In this document: in pieces, positions 54,645 through 64,000 of the stretch | Layout of the letters: the number at the start of each line of letters is the position of its first letter | Position numbering within the stretch: position 1 is the first letter of the stretch | Source: Chromatiales bacterium | GTDB taxonomy: Bacteria > Pseudomonadota > Gammaproteobacteria > UBA6429 > Thiohalophilaceae | Direction: 5' to 3' | DNA length: 64,000 bases | Assembly (NCBI GenBank): GCA_027076325.1 | Contig: JALTJZ010000014.1 | Location: forward strand, 1-64,000 | Translations under genes and position numbers: made by a program | Notes under the pieces: generated by a model | Told to the model about the DNA's origin: nothing | What the model saw: only the letters and a program-made list of their open reading frames with translations | Databases searched by the model: none

Positions 54645-55283
54645 ATGGAAAAATTAAACACAGTAGAAGGTATTGTTGCTCCAATGGATCGGCCTAATGT
54701 CGACACCGATGCGATTATTCCCAAGCAGTTTTTAAAATCAATTAAGCGTAGCGGTTTTGGGCCAAATTTATTTGATGAATGGCGTTATCTCGATCACGGT
54801 GAGCCGGGTATGGACAACAGTGGACGGCCATTAAATCCTGATTTTGTTCTGAACCAGCCACGCTATGCCGGTGCTAATATTCTGATTGCGCGGGAAAACT
54901 TTGGTTGTGGTTCCAGCCGTGAACATGCACCCTGGGCATTACTGGATTATGGCTTTAGAGTTGTGATTGCTCCGAGTTATGCTGATATCTTTTTCAATAA
55001 TTGTTTTAAGAATGGTATTTTACCGATTGTTCTGTCCGAAAATGAAGTGGATAGTATTTTTTCTGAAATAGCCGCAACTGAAGGTTACCAGTTAAAAGTG
55101 GATTTAAGCGCGCAAACAATCACCAAACCAGGTGGTGATGTACTTCATTTTGAAGTGGATGAATTTCGCAAGCACTGTTTAATAAACGGATTAGATGATA
55201 TTGGCATGACATTAGAGCATATTGACGATATTAAAGCATACGAGCAACAGCGTGCGAAGCAAGCGCCGTGGTTGTTTAGTTAA
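54645..55283 (+). CDS. leuD: 3-isopropylmalate dehydratase small subunit
   Basis: A 212-residue partner of Leu[21 protein letters not shown], and the swivel motif [23 protein letters not shown] ribosome site. Followed by a strong inverted repeat before leuB. Confidence 0.97.
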   Translation: MEKLNTVEGIVAPMDRPNVDTDAIIPKQFLKSIKRSGFGPNLFDEWRYLDHGEPGMDNSGRPLNPDFVLNQPRYAGANILIARENFGCGSSREHAPWALLDYGFRVVIAPSYADIFFNNCFKNGILPIVLSENEVDSIFSEIAATEGYQLKVDLSAQTITKPGGDVLHFEVDEFRKHCLINGLDDIGMTLEHIDDIKAYEQQRAKQAPWLFS

Positions 55284-55301
55284 TTGTTATTAGCACAAAA
55301 A

Positions 55302-55368
55302 AAGATTGCTTCGCTATCGCTCGCAATGGCCTAATTTTTGTCATTGCGAGCGATAGCGAAGCAATCTT
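55302..55368. repeat. REP-like palindrome with perfect 27-bp arms between leuD and leuB
   Basis: Arms 55302-55328 and 55342-55368 are fully complementary (AAGATTGCTTCGCTATCGCT...), with a 13-nt loop. Same family as the half copy at 56569. Could attenuate or terminate leuD transcripts or stabilise them. Confidence 0.85.
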
Positions 55369-55430
55369 GCTAAGTATAGAAGCCACATTGGAAAAATACA
55401 GATTAAACTGTAGATGTTAACAGGATATAA

Positions 55431-56507
55431 ATGATGACAAAGAAAATAGCAGTACTCCCCGGTGATGGTATTGGTCAGGAAATCGTTGCCGAAGCAGTAA
55501 AAGTAATCGATCGATTAAAACAAGCCTATGGCCTGGATGTTGAACTCGAACAGGGACTGGTCGGTGGTTCAGCCTACGATAAAACAGGCTCACCGTTACC
55601 GGAAGAAACACTTCAATTAGCAAGAGAGTCTGATTCAATTCTGCTTGGTGCAGTTGGTGGTTATAAATGGGAGTCGCTGGATATTGCCGTGCGACCGGAA
55701 AAAGGTTTATTAGGTTTGCGAGCCGAACTTGAATTGTTTGCTAACTTACGCCCAGCAATTTTATACCCACAGCTTGCCGATGCTTCTACCTTAAAACCCG
55801 AAGTGGTATCTGGTCTGGATATTATGATTGTGCGTGAGTTAACTGGTGGCATTTATTTTGGACAACCACGCGGTATTCGTACCCTCGATAATGGTGAACG
55901 CGAAGGTTATAACACGCTGGTTTACCGTGAGTCAGAGATCAGCCGAATTGCTAAAGTTGCGTTTGATATTGCAGCGAAACGTGATAACCGTGTTTGCTCG
56001 GTCGATAAAGCCAATGTACTGGAATGCACCGAACTGTGGCGTGAGGTTGTTAACAAAGAAGCACAGCGTTTCAGTAATATTGAACTGAGTCATATGTATG
56101 TGGATAACGCAGCAATGCAACTGGTGCGTGAACCAAAACAATTTGATGTGATGGTCACAACCAATATGTTTGGTGACATCCTATCCGATTGTGCTGCTAT
56201 GCTGACCGGTTCTATCGGTATGCTGCCATCGGCATCACTGGATATCAATAGTAAAGGCATGTATGAACCCATTCATGGTTCAGCACCGGATATTGCTGGC
56301 AAGAATATAGCCAATCCACTTGCCACTATCCTGTCAGTTGCAATGATGCTGCGCTATTCCTTAAATGACGCTGAAAATGCCGACCGTATCGAAACTGCAG
56401 TGAATAAAGTACTGGATGATGGTTTGCGTACGCAGGATATTTATAGCGATGGCATGAAAAAGGTGAGCACGTCTGAAATGGGTGATGCGGTTTTAGCCGG
56501 GTTATAA
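55431..56507 (+). CDS. leuB: 3-isopropylmalate dehydrogenase
   Basis: A 358-residue NAD-dependent enzyme. [50 protein letters not shown]-type ([13 protein letters not shown]) and [11 protein letters not shown] motifs. ATG 55431 (or 55434). Separated from leuD by 147 bp with the REP-like palindrome. Confidence 0.97.
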   Translation: MMTKKIAVLPGDGIGQEIVAEAVKVIDRLKQAYGLDVELEQGLVGGSAYDKTGSPLPEETLQLARESDSILLGAVGGYKWESLDIAVRPEKGLLGLRAELELFANLRPAILYPQLADASTLKPEVVSGLDIMIVRELTGGIYFGQPRGIRTLDNGEREGYNTLVYRESEISRIAKVAFDIAAKRDNRVCSVDKANVLECTELWREVVNKEAQRFSNIELSHMYVDNAAMQLVREPKQFDVMVTTNMFGDILSDCAAMLTGSIGMLPSASLDINSKGMYEPIHGSAPDIAGKNIANPLATILSVAMMLRYSLNDAENADRIETAVNKVLDDGLRTQDIYSDGMKKVSTSEMGDAVLAGL

Positions 56508-56732
56508 TTGCATTTAAGCAATAAAAGCTGGCTTATTATTTTATGGTATGAGATGGGTATTAGTTTGTCATTGCGAGCGATAGCGCGGTAATCCTGTCTT
56601 GCAATGAGCAAGGCTGTGATATTTAAAAGTTAGCGGAACAGGAATAATTTAGGGTATAAAAACGCATGGATTTACCTTTTCTTCGTACTCTTTGTGGTAA
56701 TTTAAAAATTAAAGTAATAAAGGAATAAAATA
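56508..56732. other. intergenic region between leuB and asd with REP half-copy
   Basis: 225 bp; 56569-56620 holds GTCATTGCGAGCGATAGCG...TTGCAATGAGC, a partial member of the REP-like family. Nothing else recognisable. Confidence 0.6.
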
Positions 56733-57845
56733 ATGAAACGTGTAGGTTTTGTCGGTTGGCGCGGTATGGTGGGCTCTGTTCTTATGCAACGGATGCAGGA
56801 TGAAAATGACTTTAGCGATATTGAACCGGTTTTTTTTACAACATCACAAACCGGCCAGCCTGGTCCTGATGTGGGTAAAGACGTTGTCAGCTTAAAAAAT
56901 GCCAAAGACATCAATGAGCTCAGTGTCATGGATATCATCGTCACGTGTCAGGGGGGAGACTATACCAAAGATGTTTATGCTTCATTACGCAAATCGGGTT
57001 GGGATGGTTACTGGATTGATGCTGCATCGTCTTTGCGTATGGAGGATGAAAGTATTATCGTTCTGGATCCGGTTAATAAAAATGTAATTACTGAAGGTAT
57101 TCAATCGGGTATTAAAACTTACGTGGGTGGCAACTGCACGGTCAGTTTAATGTTAATGGCCGTGGGTGGATTATTCGAAAAAGATCTGGTTGAATGGATT
57201 ACGCCGATGACTTATCAGGCCGCTTCCGGTGCGGGCGCTCGCAATATGCGTGAGCTCATTCGTCAGATGGGTGCAATTAACGATAATGTCAAAGCGCTCA
57301 ATGAGGATCCTGCATCCGCCATTCTGGAAATTGACAAGAATGTGACCGACTTTATACGTAGTGATGCCTACCCAACCGAGCAATGGCCTGCACCGTTAGC
57401 GGCAAGCTTAATCCCATGGATTGATGTGCCACTCGAAAGCGGCCAGACCAAAGAAGAATGGAAAGCACAGGTTGAAACCAACAAAATATTAGGCCGTTCC
57501 GATAATCCGGTACCTATTGATGGCTTGTGCGTGCGCATTGGAGCCATGCGCTGTCATTCACAGGCCTTAACTATCAAGATGAAGCAGGATGTCCCGCTCG
57601 ATGAAATCAACGACATGCTTGCACAGCATAATGATTGGGTTAAAGTGGTAAGCAATGAACCGGCGGTAACAATAAAAGAGCTGACACCCGCTGCCATCAC
57701 TGGCACATTGACTGTACCGGTTGGCCGTATGCGCAAACTCTCAATGGGCAATGACTATTTGTCAGCTTTTACCGTCGGTGACCAGTTACTGTGGGGTGCT
57801 GCCGAACCTTTACGCCGTGTGTTGCGGATTTTGCTGGAAAACTAA
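56733..57845 (+). CDS. asd: aspartate-semialdehyde dehydrogenase
   Basis: A 370-residue NADP-dependent enzyme of the lysine/threonine/methionine pathway. [18 protein letters not shown] motif, catalytic Cys135 ([10 protein letters not shown]), [13 protein letters not shown]. Full length. AAAGGAATAAA precedes ATG 56733. leuCDB-asd order is common in gammaproteobacteria. Confidence 0.97.
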   Translation: MKRVGFVGWRGMVGSVLMQRMQDENDFSDIEPVFFTTSQTGQPGPDVGKDVVSLKNAKDINELSVMDIIVTCQGGDYTKDVYASLRKSGWDGYWIDAASSLRMEDESIIVLDPVNKNVITEGIQSGIKTYVGGNCTVSLMLMAVGGLFEKDLVEWITPMTYQAASGAGARNMRELIRQMGAINDNVKALNEDPASAILEIDKNVTDFIRSDAYPTEQWPAPLAASLIPWIDVPLESGQTKEEWKAQVETNKILGRSDNPVPIDGLCVRIGAMRCHSQALTIKMKQDVPLDEINDMLAQHNDWVKVVSNEPAVTIKELTPAAITGTLTVPVGRMRKLSMGNDYLSAFTVGDQLLWGAAEPLRRVLRILLEN

Positions 57846-57998
57846 ATTTTATATCAATGATAGCGTACCTGTTTATTGCGCTTGCGGCTAAAGGGTGTAC
57901 TTTCAATCGGTGAGGTTGAAAACAAACGGAAAACGACATAATTCTGACACATCAAAATTTTGAAATTATAAGTCATTGATTTATCAGGTGTTGAAATT

Positions 57999-58016
57999 CA
58001 GGCACAGTTTTTGCTC
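57999..58016 (+). promoter_or_regulatory. sigma-54-type promoter upstream of flrB
   Basis: CAGGCACAGTTTTTGCTC: GG at 58001-58002 and GC at 58013-58014 are 10 bases apart; both GGCAC and TTTGCT agree with the consensus. It lies about 40 bp before the GTG start. Confidence 0.7.
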
Positions 58017-58054
58017 TAACAACTCTACATTATTACGAGTTGTTGGAGCCCATC

Positions 58055-59245
58055 GTGAAGGCAGAGTCTTTACAAATTAATAACCCGCATGAATTGCAAG
58101 ATGCCTTTAAGGCATTTAACGATTTATCGAGCCAGTTATCATCATCGTATTTTGCTTTAGAAGAGCAGGTTGCAACATTAACCGAAGAGCTTATCGCGAC
58201 AAAATCTGAGCGTATTAAAGAACTTCAGGAAAAAGAACAACTGGCCAAGCGCCTGGAATCCATCTTACATGCGTTGCCTGCGGGTGTGGTTGTTCTCGAT
58301 GGTGAAGGGATTATAACAAGCTATAATGTGATTGCCTTAGAACTTCTGGGGGAGCCATTAGAACAGCAGTCATGGAATAGTGTTTCCCAACGTGTTTTTG
58401 ATGTTAAAAACTCGCAACATGAAATCGCATTAAAAAATGGTCGTTGGGTAACATTATCAACCTGCCCGCTAGGGACAGAGCCGGGGCAAATTATTTTGCT
58501 CAATGATGTAACCGAGCAAAAGACATTACAGAATAACTTAAACCAGCAGCAACGTCTGGTAACAATGGGACAAACCGCTGCATCGCTCGCACATCAAATC
58601 CGTACGCCACTTTCTTCGGCTATCCTTTATTCTTCAAACTTAAAACGCCAAAATCTGACAAACAATGATCGTACGGCTCTTAGCGAAAAATTAATAGCCC
58701 GACTGCGTCATTTGGAACACCTGGTCAATGACATGCTGATGTATGCGCGAGGTACAAATGTATCAAATACGGTTTTTTCACTTTCGGATCTGGTTACTGA
58801 ATTATTACAAACCATTGAACCACATATCGAAGCATCACATACGCATTTTGAATGGGAAAACAGAGTTAACAGTGATGCATACCTTAAAGGAAACCGTCAG
58901 ATGTTAATCAGTTCATTGATTAATTTGTTTGTTAATGCCATTCAGGCGATGGGAGAAAAAGGGAGGTTGCTACTCAAAACACGTTTAAATAAAAACAATT
59001 TAATTATACAAATCCAGGACAATGGTATAGGTATTAAGGATGAAAATATAAATAGTGTATTTGAACCCTTCTTTACAACAAGAACGGATGGTACCGGATT
59101 AGGTTTAGCTGTTGTGCGTGCTGTTATACATGCACACAATGGCAAAATATCTGTAGCACAGGTTAAGCCACAGGGAACTGTTTTTAATATTGAAGTGCCT
59201 TTATTTGAAGAAGATAAAGAAATACAGATACAACAGAGCGCATAA
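58055..59245 (+). CDS. flrB: flagellar two-component sensor kinase FlrB (FleS-like)
   Basis: About 396 residues from GTG 58055, with GGAG six bases upstream (TTG 58040 is weaker). No membrane helix, so cytoplasmic. A coiled-coil, a PAS-like domain (ILHALPAGVVVLDGEGIITSYN), HisKA H-box (SLAHQIRTPLS) and HATPase with FEPFFTTRTDGTGLGLAVVR. Forms a pair with FlrC to start class III flagellar genes. RpoN-type promoter upstream. Confidence 0.93.
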   Translation: MKAESLQINNPHELQDAFKAFNDLSSQLSSSYFALEEQVATLTEELIATKSERIKELQEKEQLAKRLESILHALPAGVVVLDGEGIITSYNVIALELLGEPLEQQSWNSVSQRVFDVKNSQHEIALKNGRWVTLSTCPLGTEPGQIILLNDVTEQKTLQNNLNQQQRLVTMGQTAASLAHQIRTPLSSAILYSSNLKRQNLTNNDRTALSEKLIARLRHLEHLVNDMLMYARGTNVSNTVFSLSDLVTELLQTIEPHIEASHTHFEWENRVNSDAYLKGNRQMLISSLINLFVNAIQAMGEKGRLLLKTRLNKNNLIIQIQDNGIGIKDENINSVFEPFFTTRTDGTGLGLAVVRAVIHAHNGKISVAQVKPQGTVFNIEVPLFEEDKEIQIQQSA

Positions 59246-59271
59246 AAAATTAAGGTTAAAGGTAATAAGTA

Positions 59272-60759
59272 ATGAATAGAGCAACTGTATTAGTCGTAGA
59301 AGATGATATTTCATTAAATGAAGCACTCACCGATACTCTTGAATGTGCAGGATACAAAGTGGGGTCGGTTAATGATGGTCGAGAAGCTTTACGTTATCTG
59401 GATAAGCACGATGTTGATCTGGTTATCAGTGATATTCATATGCCTAACATGGAAGGCACTAATTTACTGGAAAAAATTAAAAATTCTAAACCAGATTTAC
59501 CTGTTATGTTAATGACTGCATACGGAACAATTGAACAAGCGGTTTTAACTATTCGAAATGGTGCAGTGGATTACCTGGTGAAACCCTTTGAAGCTGAAGT
59601 GCTGGTGAATATGGTCGAACGCTATGTTGGTTATGCAGATTTAAATGAAGATGACATTATTGCGGTTGATGAAAACAGTAAAAGTGTGTTTGAAATAGCA
59701 AAGCGTGTTGCACCAAGCGATGCAACCGTGATGATAACCGGTGACAGTGGAACAGGTAAAGAAGTGGTTGCCCAGTATATTCACAAACACTCTAACCGTT
59801 CAGCTAATCCGTTTGTTGCTATTAACTGTGCTGCAATTCCAGAGAATATGTTGGAAGCAACCCTGTTTGGTTATGAAAAAGGTGCCTATACAGGTGCCTA
59901 TAAATCCAGCCCTGGTAAGTTTGAACAGGCACAGGGAGGCACATTATTACTTGACGAAATATCTGAAATGGATCTGGGTTTACAGGCAAAATTACTGCGT
60001 GTATTACAGGAACGTGAAGTTGAACGGCTGGGTGGCAATAAAATTATTGATCTGGATGTGCGGGTTTTGGCAACATCAAACAGAAACATGCTGGAAGAAG
60101 TTAAAAAAGGAAATTTCCGAGAAGATTTATTTTACCGGTTAAATGTTTTTCCTTTGCAGATTCATTCGTTACATAACCGACGTAAGGATATTGTACCTTT
60201 AGCCGAACATATTATGACTAAAAATGCACGCTCAATGGGTATAGCAATACCAAAACTAACATTAACAGCGTGCAATAAGTTAGAAGCCTATCCGTGGCCG
60301 GGTAATGTAAGAGAGCTGGATAATGTAATACAACGTGCAATGATATTACACAAAAATGAAAAGATAACAGAAGAGGATATTTACTTTCCACTGGATGCAG
60401 ATAGTCCTGCTTTTTCGAGTGCTAGCTTGAATGCAAATTTAATGAATACAGATAAAGAAAGAGAAGATGAAGCAGAAAAAACATCTATTGAAGAATATAA
60501 AATAACAGGCAAAGCCGATGCAGCTGAAGAATTTTCTATTGCTTCTAATGCAGGTGGCTCAGAACAAAATAAAGACTCATTAAATGGCGGCTTACGTCAT
60601 CATGAATGGGATTTGATCCTGCAGGCCATTAAAGATACAAAAGGCAGCCGTAAGGACACAGCAGAAAAGTTGGGCATTAGCCAGCGCACATTACGTTATA
60701 AGTTGGCACGCATGCGCAAAGAAGGTGTTGATGTTCCAGGTGCACGGAGTTTAGCTTAG
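59272..60759 (+). CDS. flrC: flagellar sigma-54-dependent response regulator FlrC (FleR-like)
   Basis: A 495-residue NtrC-type activator: receiver with Asp54 (VISDIHMPN), AAA+ domain with GDSGTGKEVV, the sigma-54 contact loop as GAYTGA (usually GAFTGA), LLDEISEM and R-fingers, then a charged linker and Fis-type HTH (KGSRKDTAEKLGISQRTLRYKLARMRK). Follows flrB by 26 bp. Drives fliEF and related operons. Confidence 0.94.
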   Translation: MNRATVLVVEDDISLNEALTDTLECAGYKVGSVNDGREALRYLDKHDVDLVISDIHMPNMEGTNLLEKIKNSKPDLPVMLMTAYGTIEQAVLTIRNGAVDYLVKPFEAEVLVNMVERYVGYADLNEDDIIAVDENSKSVFEIAKRVAPSDATVMITGDSGTGKEVVAQYIHKHSNRSANPFVAINCAAIPENMLEATLFGYEKGAYTGAYKSSPGKFEQAQGGTLLLDEISEMDLGLQAKLLRVLQEREVERLGGNKIIDLDVRVLATSNRNMLEEVKKGNFREDLFYRLNVFPLQIHSLHNRRKDIVPLAEHIMTKNARSMGIAIPKLTLTACNKLEAYPWPGNVRELDNVIQRAMILHKNEKITEEDIYFPLDADSPAFSSASLNANLMNTDKEREDEAEKTSIEEYKITGKADAAEEFSIASNAGGSEQNKDSLNGGLRHHEWDLILQAIKDTKGSRKDTAEKLGISQRTLRYKLARMRKEGVDVPGARSLA

Positions 60760-60809
60760 CGGTTAATCATATTTACTATTAATAAACAGTCATATAAAGA
60801 GAAAGAGAG

Positions 60810-61169
60810 ATGAGTAACAATACAATCGGTGTCAATGATTTGCTAGCCCAAATGCGGGCAATGTCTGAACAGGCTAAAGGATTACAAAATACTTTTAAAA
60901 CACCCGATATTAATACTGTTTCAGCAGATAGTAAAACAGACACACAAAATTCATTTTCAACTTTATTGAAAAATTCAATTAATAAGGTCAATGAGACGCA
61001 GGCGCAAACCAATAAGTTGCAAGAGGCTTTTCAGAAAGGTGACCCCGATGTGCCAATTGCAGAGGTAATGATGGCAATGCAAAAGTCGAGCGTTTCATTT
61101 CAGGCGATGCTGCAGGTAAGAAACAAGATAGTGAAGGCCTATCAGGATATTATGAATATGCCTGTTTAA
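60810..61169 (+). CDS. fliE: flagellar hook-basal body protein FliE
   Basis: A 119-residue rod adaptor between MS ring and rod: FSTLLKNSINKVNETQAQTNKLQ and PIAEVMMAMQKSSVSFQAMLQVRNKIVKAYQDIMNMPV landmark pieces. AGAGAGA ahead of ATG 60810. No convincing sigma-54 site in the 50-bp gap, so it may be read from the flrBC promoter or one inside flrC. Confidence 0.96.
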   Translation: MSNNTIGVNDLLAQMRAMSEQAKGLQNTFKTPDINTVSADSKTDTQNSFSTLLKNSINKVNETQAQTNKLQEAFQKGDPDVPIAEVMMAMQKSSVSFQAMLQVRNKIVKAYQDIMNMPV

Positions 61170-61192
61170 CCCGATTTCTATAGAGAGATAAG

Positions 61193-62809
61193 ATGGATTT
61201 AACTAAAACAGATAATTTAAACAATTCCTTTGTCGGTATGTCTGAGTTGCCAGTTGTGCGACAAATTGGCTTACTGTTGGGGCTTGCTGCCAGCATTGCT
61301 ATTGGCATCGCAATTGTATTTTGGGCTCAGGCTCCATCCTATAGCGTATTGTTTTCTAATATTTCGGCAAAAGACAGTAATGAAGTTGTTCAGGTACTTC
61401 AGCGCATTGGGGTTAAATATAAACTTGATTTATCCAGTGGTTCTATACTGGTTGATAATGAAAGTGTCCAACAGGCACGGATAGAACTTGCAGCAGAAGG
61501 TTATCCAAAATCGTCTGGAATTGGTTTTGAGTTATTACAAAAAGATGAAAGCATTGGTACAAGTACTTTTTTGCAAAATGCAAGATACCATCGGGCAAAG
61601 GAGGAAGAGCTTTCGCGTACAATAAATACCATTGCTGCGGTTAAAAATAGTCGGGTGCATTTAGCATTACCAAAAGATACGGTTTTTATTAGAGACCAGA
61701 AGAAAGCCCGTGCATCTGTTATGCTGGAATTAGCATCCGGACATACCTTACCTAAACGCCATATTGTTGCTATTACACATTTAGTTGCTTCCAGTATATC
61801 TAACTTATCCGTTGATGATGTAACAGTCGTTGATTCAAGTGGTAACCTGCTAACAAATAATAGCGAGTTGGATGAACTTAATATTACTGAAACACAGTTT
61901 GCATATACTCAAAAACTGGAACAGTATTATATACAGCGTATTGAAAATATTTTAGTACCCGTTGTCGGTAAAAATAAAGTACGGGCACAGGTTGTTGCAG
62001 ATATTGACTTTACCCGTTCAGAGAGCACATCCGAATCTTTTATACCCGATCCGGCTGCGGTACGGAGTGAGCAGCGTTTTGAGGAACAATCTGTTGGTAG
62101 TAATGCAAATGCAGGTATTCCTGGCGCATTATCCAATGAACCACCTGCAGCTGGAACAGCTCCTGAGCAAGTACAGCAACAAAATGCACAGGCAAAAAAT
62201 CAACCGCCAAGTAAAAATCAACGACGTTCAACATTGAATTATGAACTTGATCGCACCATTAATCACACCAAAAAATCACCAACAACATTACGTCGAATTT
62301 CAGTTGCTGTTGTTATTGATGACAAGGTGTCTGTTGATAAAGAAGGTGAAACAGTACGAACAAAATACACCGAAGATGAATTGACTCAAATCGCACAACT
62401 GGTTCGGGAAGCGGTTGGTTTTAACAGCTTACGAGGTGATAGTGTAAACGTAATTAATACCAGATTCATTGATAAGTCGACACTGGAAGCACTACCTGAG
62501 ATTCCAATTTGGGAACAAAGCTGGTTCTGGAGCATAGTAAAGCAAAGCCTTGCCGGTTTAGCAGTATTATTTCTTATTTTCGGCGTACTTAAACCAACTA
62601 TTCGTAGTTTGGCAAACTACCATCCTGTTACCGAGTCTGAAGAAGATGAGTTAGCCGAAGATCAGCTTACATTAACAGGGCCTGAAGGAGCCGCTTTGCT
62701 AGATGAACTTCCTGTTTACGAAAATGATCTAGTGGCAGCGAAAACACTTGCATCACAGGAACCTAAACGTGTTGCCCAGGTTGTTAAAGACTGGATATCA
62801 GATGAATAA
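61193..62809 (+). CDS. fliF: flagellar MS-ring protein FliF
   Basis: A 538-residue MS-ring subunit with two membrane helices (GLLLGLAASIAIGIAIVFWA near 27-46; LAGLAVLFLIFGVLKPTI near 455-472), ring-building motifs and periplasmic region between, and a C-terminal FliG-binding tail (AQVVKDWISDE). Follows fliE by 23 bp. Confidence 0.97.
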   Translation: MDLTKTDNLNNSFVGMSELPVVRQIGLLLGLAASIAIGIAIVFWAQAPSYSVLFSNISAKDSNEVVQVLQRIGVKYKLDLSSGSILVDNESVQQARIELAAEGYPKSSGIGFELLQKDESIGTSTFLQNARYHRAKEEELSRTINTIAAVKNSRVHLALPKDTVFIRDQKKARASVMLELASGHTLPKRHIVAITHLVASSISNLSVDDVTVVDSSGNLLTNNSELDELNITETQFAYTQKLEQYYIQRIENILVPVVGKNKVRAQVVADIDFTRSESTSESFIPDPAAVRSEQRFEEQSVGSNANAGIPGALSNEPPAAGTAPEQVQQQNAQAKNQPPSKNQRRSTLNYELDRTINHTKKSPTTLRRISVAVVIDDKVSVDKEGETVRTKYTEDELTQIAQLVREAVGFNSLRGDSVNVINTRFIDKSTLEALPEIPIWEQSWFWSIVKQSLAGLAVLFLIFGVLKPTIRSLANYHPVTESEEDELAEDQLTLTGPEGAALLDELPVYENDLVAAKTLASQEPKRVAQVVKDWISDE

Positions 62810-62840
62810 TATTACTATTATAAAAACAAGTTATAAATAA

Positions 62841-63851
62841 ATGGCTGAAGCAAAAAAAATAAATGGTGTTGAACGCGCAGCGGTTTTTCTTCTTACTCTG
62901 GGAGAAGAGGATGCTGCTGAAGTATTAAAACATATGTCACCCAAAGAGGTGCAAAAGATAGGCGAGGCAATGGCATCAATTGATGGCATTGATAAAAACA
63001 CAGTCAGTGATGTACTGGCTAACTTTGTAGACAAAGTAGATGCACATACTGCTTTAGGTGTTGGCAATGAAGATTATTTACGTAATGTTCTGGAATCTGC
63101 TCTGGGTAAAGACAATGCAGGCAGTATTCTCGATAGGATTTTACTGGGGCGTAAATCCAAAGGCATTGAAAGCCTGAAATGGATGGAACCACGAGCAATT
63201 GCAGACATTATTCGACTCGAACACCCGCAAATTATTGCCATTGTTTTATCTTATCTGGAACCAGATCAGGCAGCCGAAATTCTGTCTGCTATCCCGGAAA
63301 ATATGCGAGTCGATGCATTAATGCGCATTGCATTATTAGATGGTATCCAGCCAAAAGCTATGAATGAGCTCGATGAAGTGCTTGAGCACCAGTTCTCTGG
63401 CAATGCGGACAGCATTAAATCTTCAGGGGTAGGGGGATTAAAAACAGCCGCAAATATCCTCAACTTTATGGATAGTTCAATAGAAAGTGAAATTATGGAA
63501 GGCGTTCGTGAAAACGATGCAGAAATGGGTGATGGCATACAGGAACTGATGTTTGTGTTTGATAATCTGGTTGATGTGGATGATCGTGGTATTCAGTCAC
63601 TATTACGTGAAATTTCATCAGAGAATTTAATTGTTGCATTAAAAGGTGCAGACGAAGAAATTAAAGAGAAAATATTTAAAAACATGTCAAAACGTGCCGG
63701 TGAAATGCTACGCGATGACCTGGAATCGAAGGGGCCTGTGCGGTTGAGTGACGTTGAAGCTGCGCAAAAAGAAATTCTAGCCATCGCACGGCGTATGTCT
63801 GACGCCGGTGAAATATCATTAGGTGGCAGTGGCGGAGATGAGTTTGTCTAA
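62841..63851 (+). CDS. fliG: flagellar motor switch protein FliG
   Basis: A 336-residue torque-generating C-ring protein: ERAAVFLLTLGEEDAAEVLKHM start, HPQIIAIVLSYLEPDQAAEIL, and C-terminal FDNLVDVDDRGIQSLLREI with charged torque residues. ATG 62841. 14-bp overlap with the start of fliH. Confidence 0.97.
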   Translation: MAEAKKINGVERAAVFLLTLGEEDAAEVLKHMSPKEVQKIGEAMASIDGIDKNTVSDVLANFVDKVDAHTALGVGNEDYLRNVLESALGKDNAGSILDRILLGRKSKGIESLKWMEPRAIADIIRLEHPQIIAIVLSYLEPDQAAEILSAIPENMRVDALMRIALLDGIQPKAMNELDEVLEHQFSGNADSIKSSGVGGLKTAANILNFMDSSIESEIMEGVRENDAEMGDGIQELMFVFDNLVDVDDRGIQSLLREISSENLIVALKGADEEIKEKIFKNMSKRAGEMLRDDLESKGPVRLSDVEAAQKEILAIARRMSDAGEISLGGSGGDEFV

Positions 63852-64000
63852 AACAATTACATCGAAAGTTATTACTCAGGAAGCTGGCGATGGTTATGCT
63901 AAATGGGAGCTCCCTAATGTTTCCGATTCTTCGTTACAATTGCCGACTGCACAGGAAATAGAACAGATTGAAACAGCCGCTTATAATGAAGGATTAAAGT
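63838..64000 (+). CDS. fliH: flagellar export ATPase regulator FliH, N-terminal part (continues past window)
   Basis: ATG 63838 overlaps the fliG end by 14 bp. The 54 visible residues (MSLSKTITSKVITQEAGDGY, then WELP) and the turn into QEIEQIETAAYNEGLK are typical of the FliH N-terminus. The rest lies outside the window. Confidence 0.75.
   Translation, partial: MSLSKTITSKVITQEAGDGYAKWELPNVSDSSLQLPTAQEIEQIETAAYNEGLK

Noticed and set aside
60620-60640. GG-N10-GC in flrC (GGGATTTGATCCTGC) as fliE promoter
   Set aside because: The flanking bases do not match the TGGCAC/TTGCA boxes; coding sequence explains it.
60701-60720. Possible sigma-54 site near the flrC end (TTGGCACGCATGCGCAAAG) for fliE
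   Set aside because: The GG-GC spacing is nine, not ten, and the site is inside the conserved HTH coding part.

Overview
The window comes from a gammaproteobacterium. The order fliLMNOPQR-flhBA-flhF-flhG-fliA-cheYZAB-motCD-parCP-cheW is the Pseudomonas/Vibrio-type polar flagellar arrangement. An exosortase A (XrtA) exopolysaccharide locus, leuCDB-asd, prmB/aroC and rsgA/orn all fit that group. Base composition is moderately AT-rich. I see no tRNA, rRNA, CRISPR array or complete insertion sequence, and I cannot name a species.

Layout. (1) About 1-6576 is an accessory locus. A roughly 750-bp module encoding a Ca-binding, RTX-effector-like C-terminal region occurs three times (about 95% DNA identity over the part shared by all three, by my own count). 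Two copies carry completely different N-terminal heads, and the third enters from the left edge. Small membrane or lipoprotein genes sit directly before or after the copies. Two relics of a further membrane gene and one orphan module tail mark past recombination. (2) 6540-9694 holds rsgA, a small cytochrome c, an M48 protease and orn. (3) 10169-31814 is the flagellar export, C-ring, chemotaxis and stator block. It opens with a sigma-54-type site before fliL, carries a sigma-28 site before cheY, and ends with a divergent-strand fhlB-fliK pair. (4) 31909-42206 is a mixed metabolic and signalling stretch: a GYF-pentapeptide protein with its own sigma-28-like promoter, mogA, prmB, a PAS-GGDEF-EAL protein, a truncated SpoU methylase, aroC, an MFS transporter, a malate:quinone-oxidoreductase-like enzyme and a 2OG-Fe(II) oxygenase. 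(5) 42297-52226 has a single-domain response regulator followed by the XrtA EPS locus (exosortase, export protein, Wzz, kinase, beta-barrel, AAA ATPase, deacetylase, FemAB). (6) 52230-57845 holds a LysR regulator divergent from leuCDB, then asd. (7) 58055-64000 holds flrB-flrC with a sigma-54-type promoter, then fliE, fliF, fliG and the start of fliH, so flagellar genes flank about 26 kb of other genes.

How they work together. FlrB/FlrC (with RpoN) would switch on class III genes, FliA the late genes, and CheA/Y/Z/B/W with ParC/ParP would control a polar motor with an extra MotCD stator. The GYF-pentapeptide protein, not an obvious flagellar gene, appears to be tied into the FliA regulon by promoter sequence. 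The most unusual observations are the variable-head/constant-tail effector locus at the left end, and a thrice-repeated CheY-docking-like motif in the CheA linker that resembles the CheY-binding ends of FliM and CheZ.
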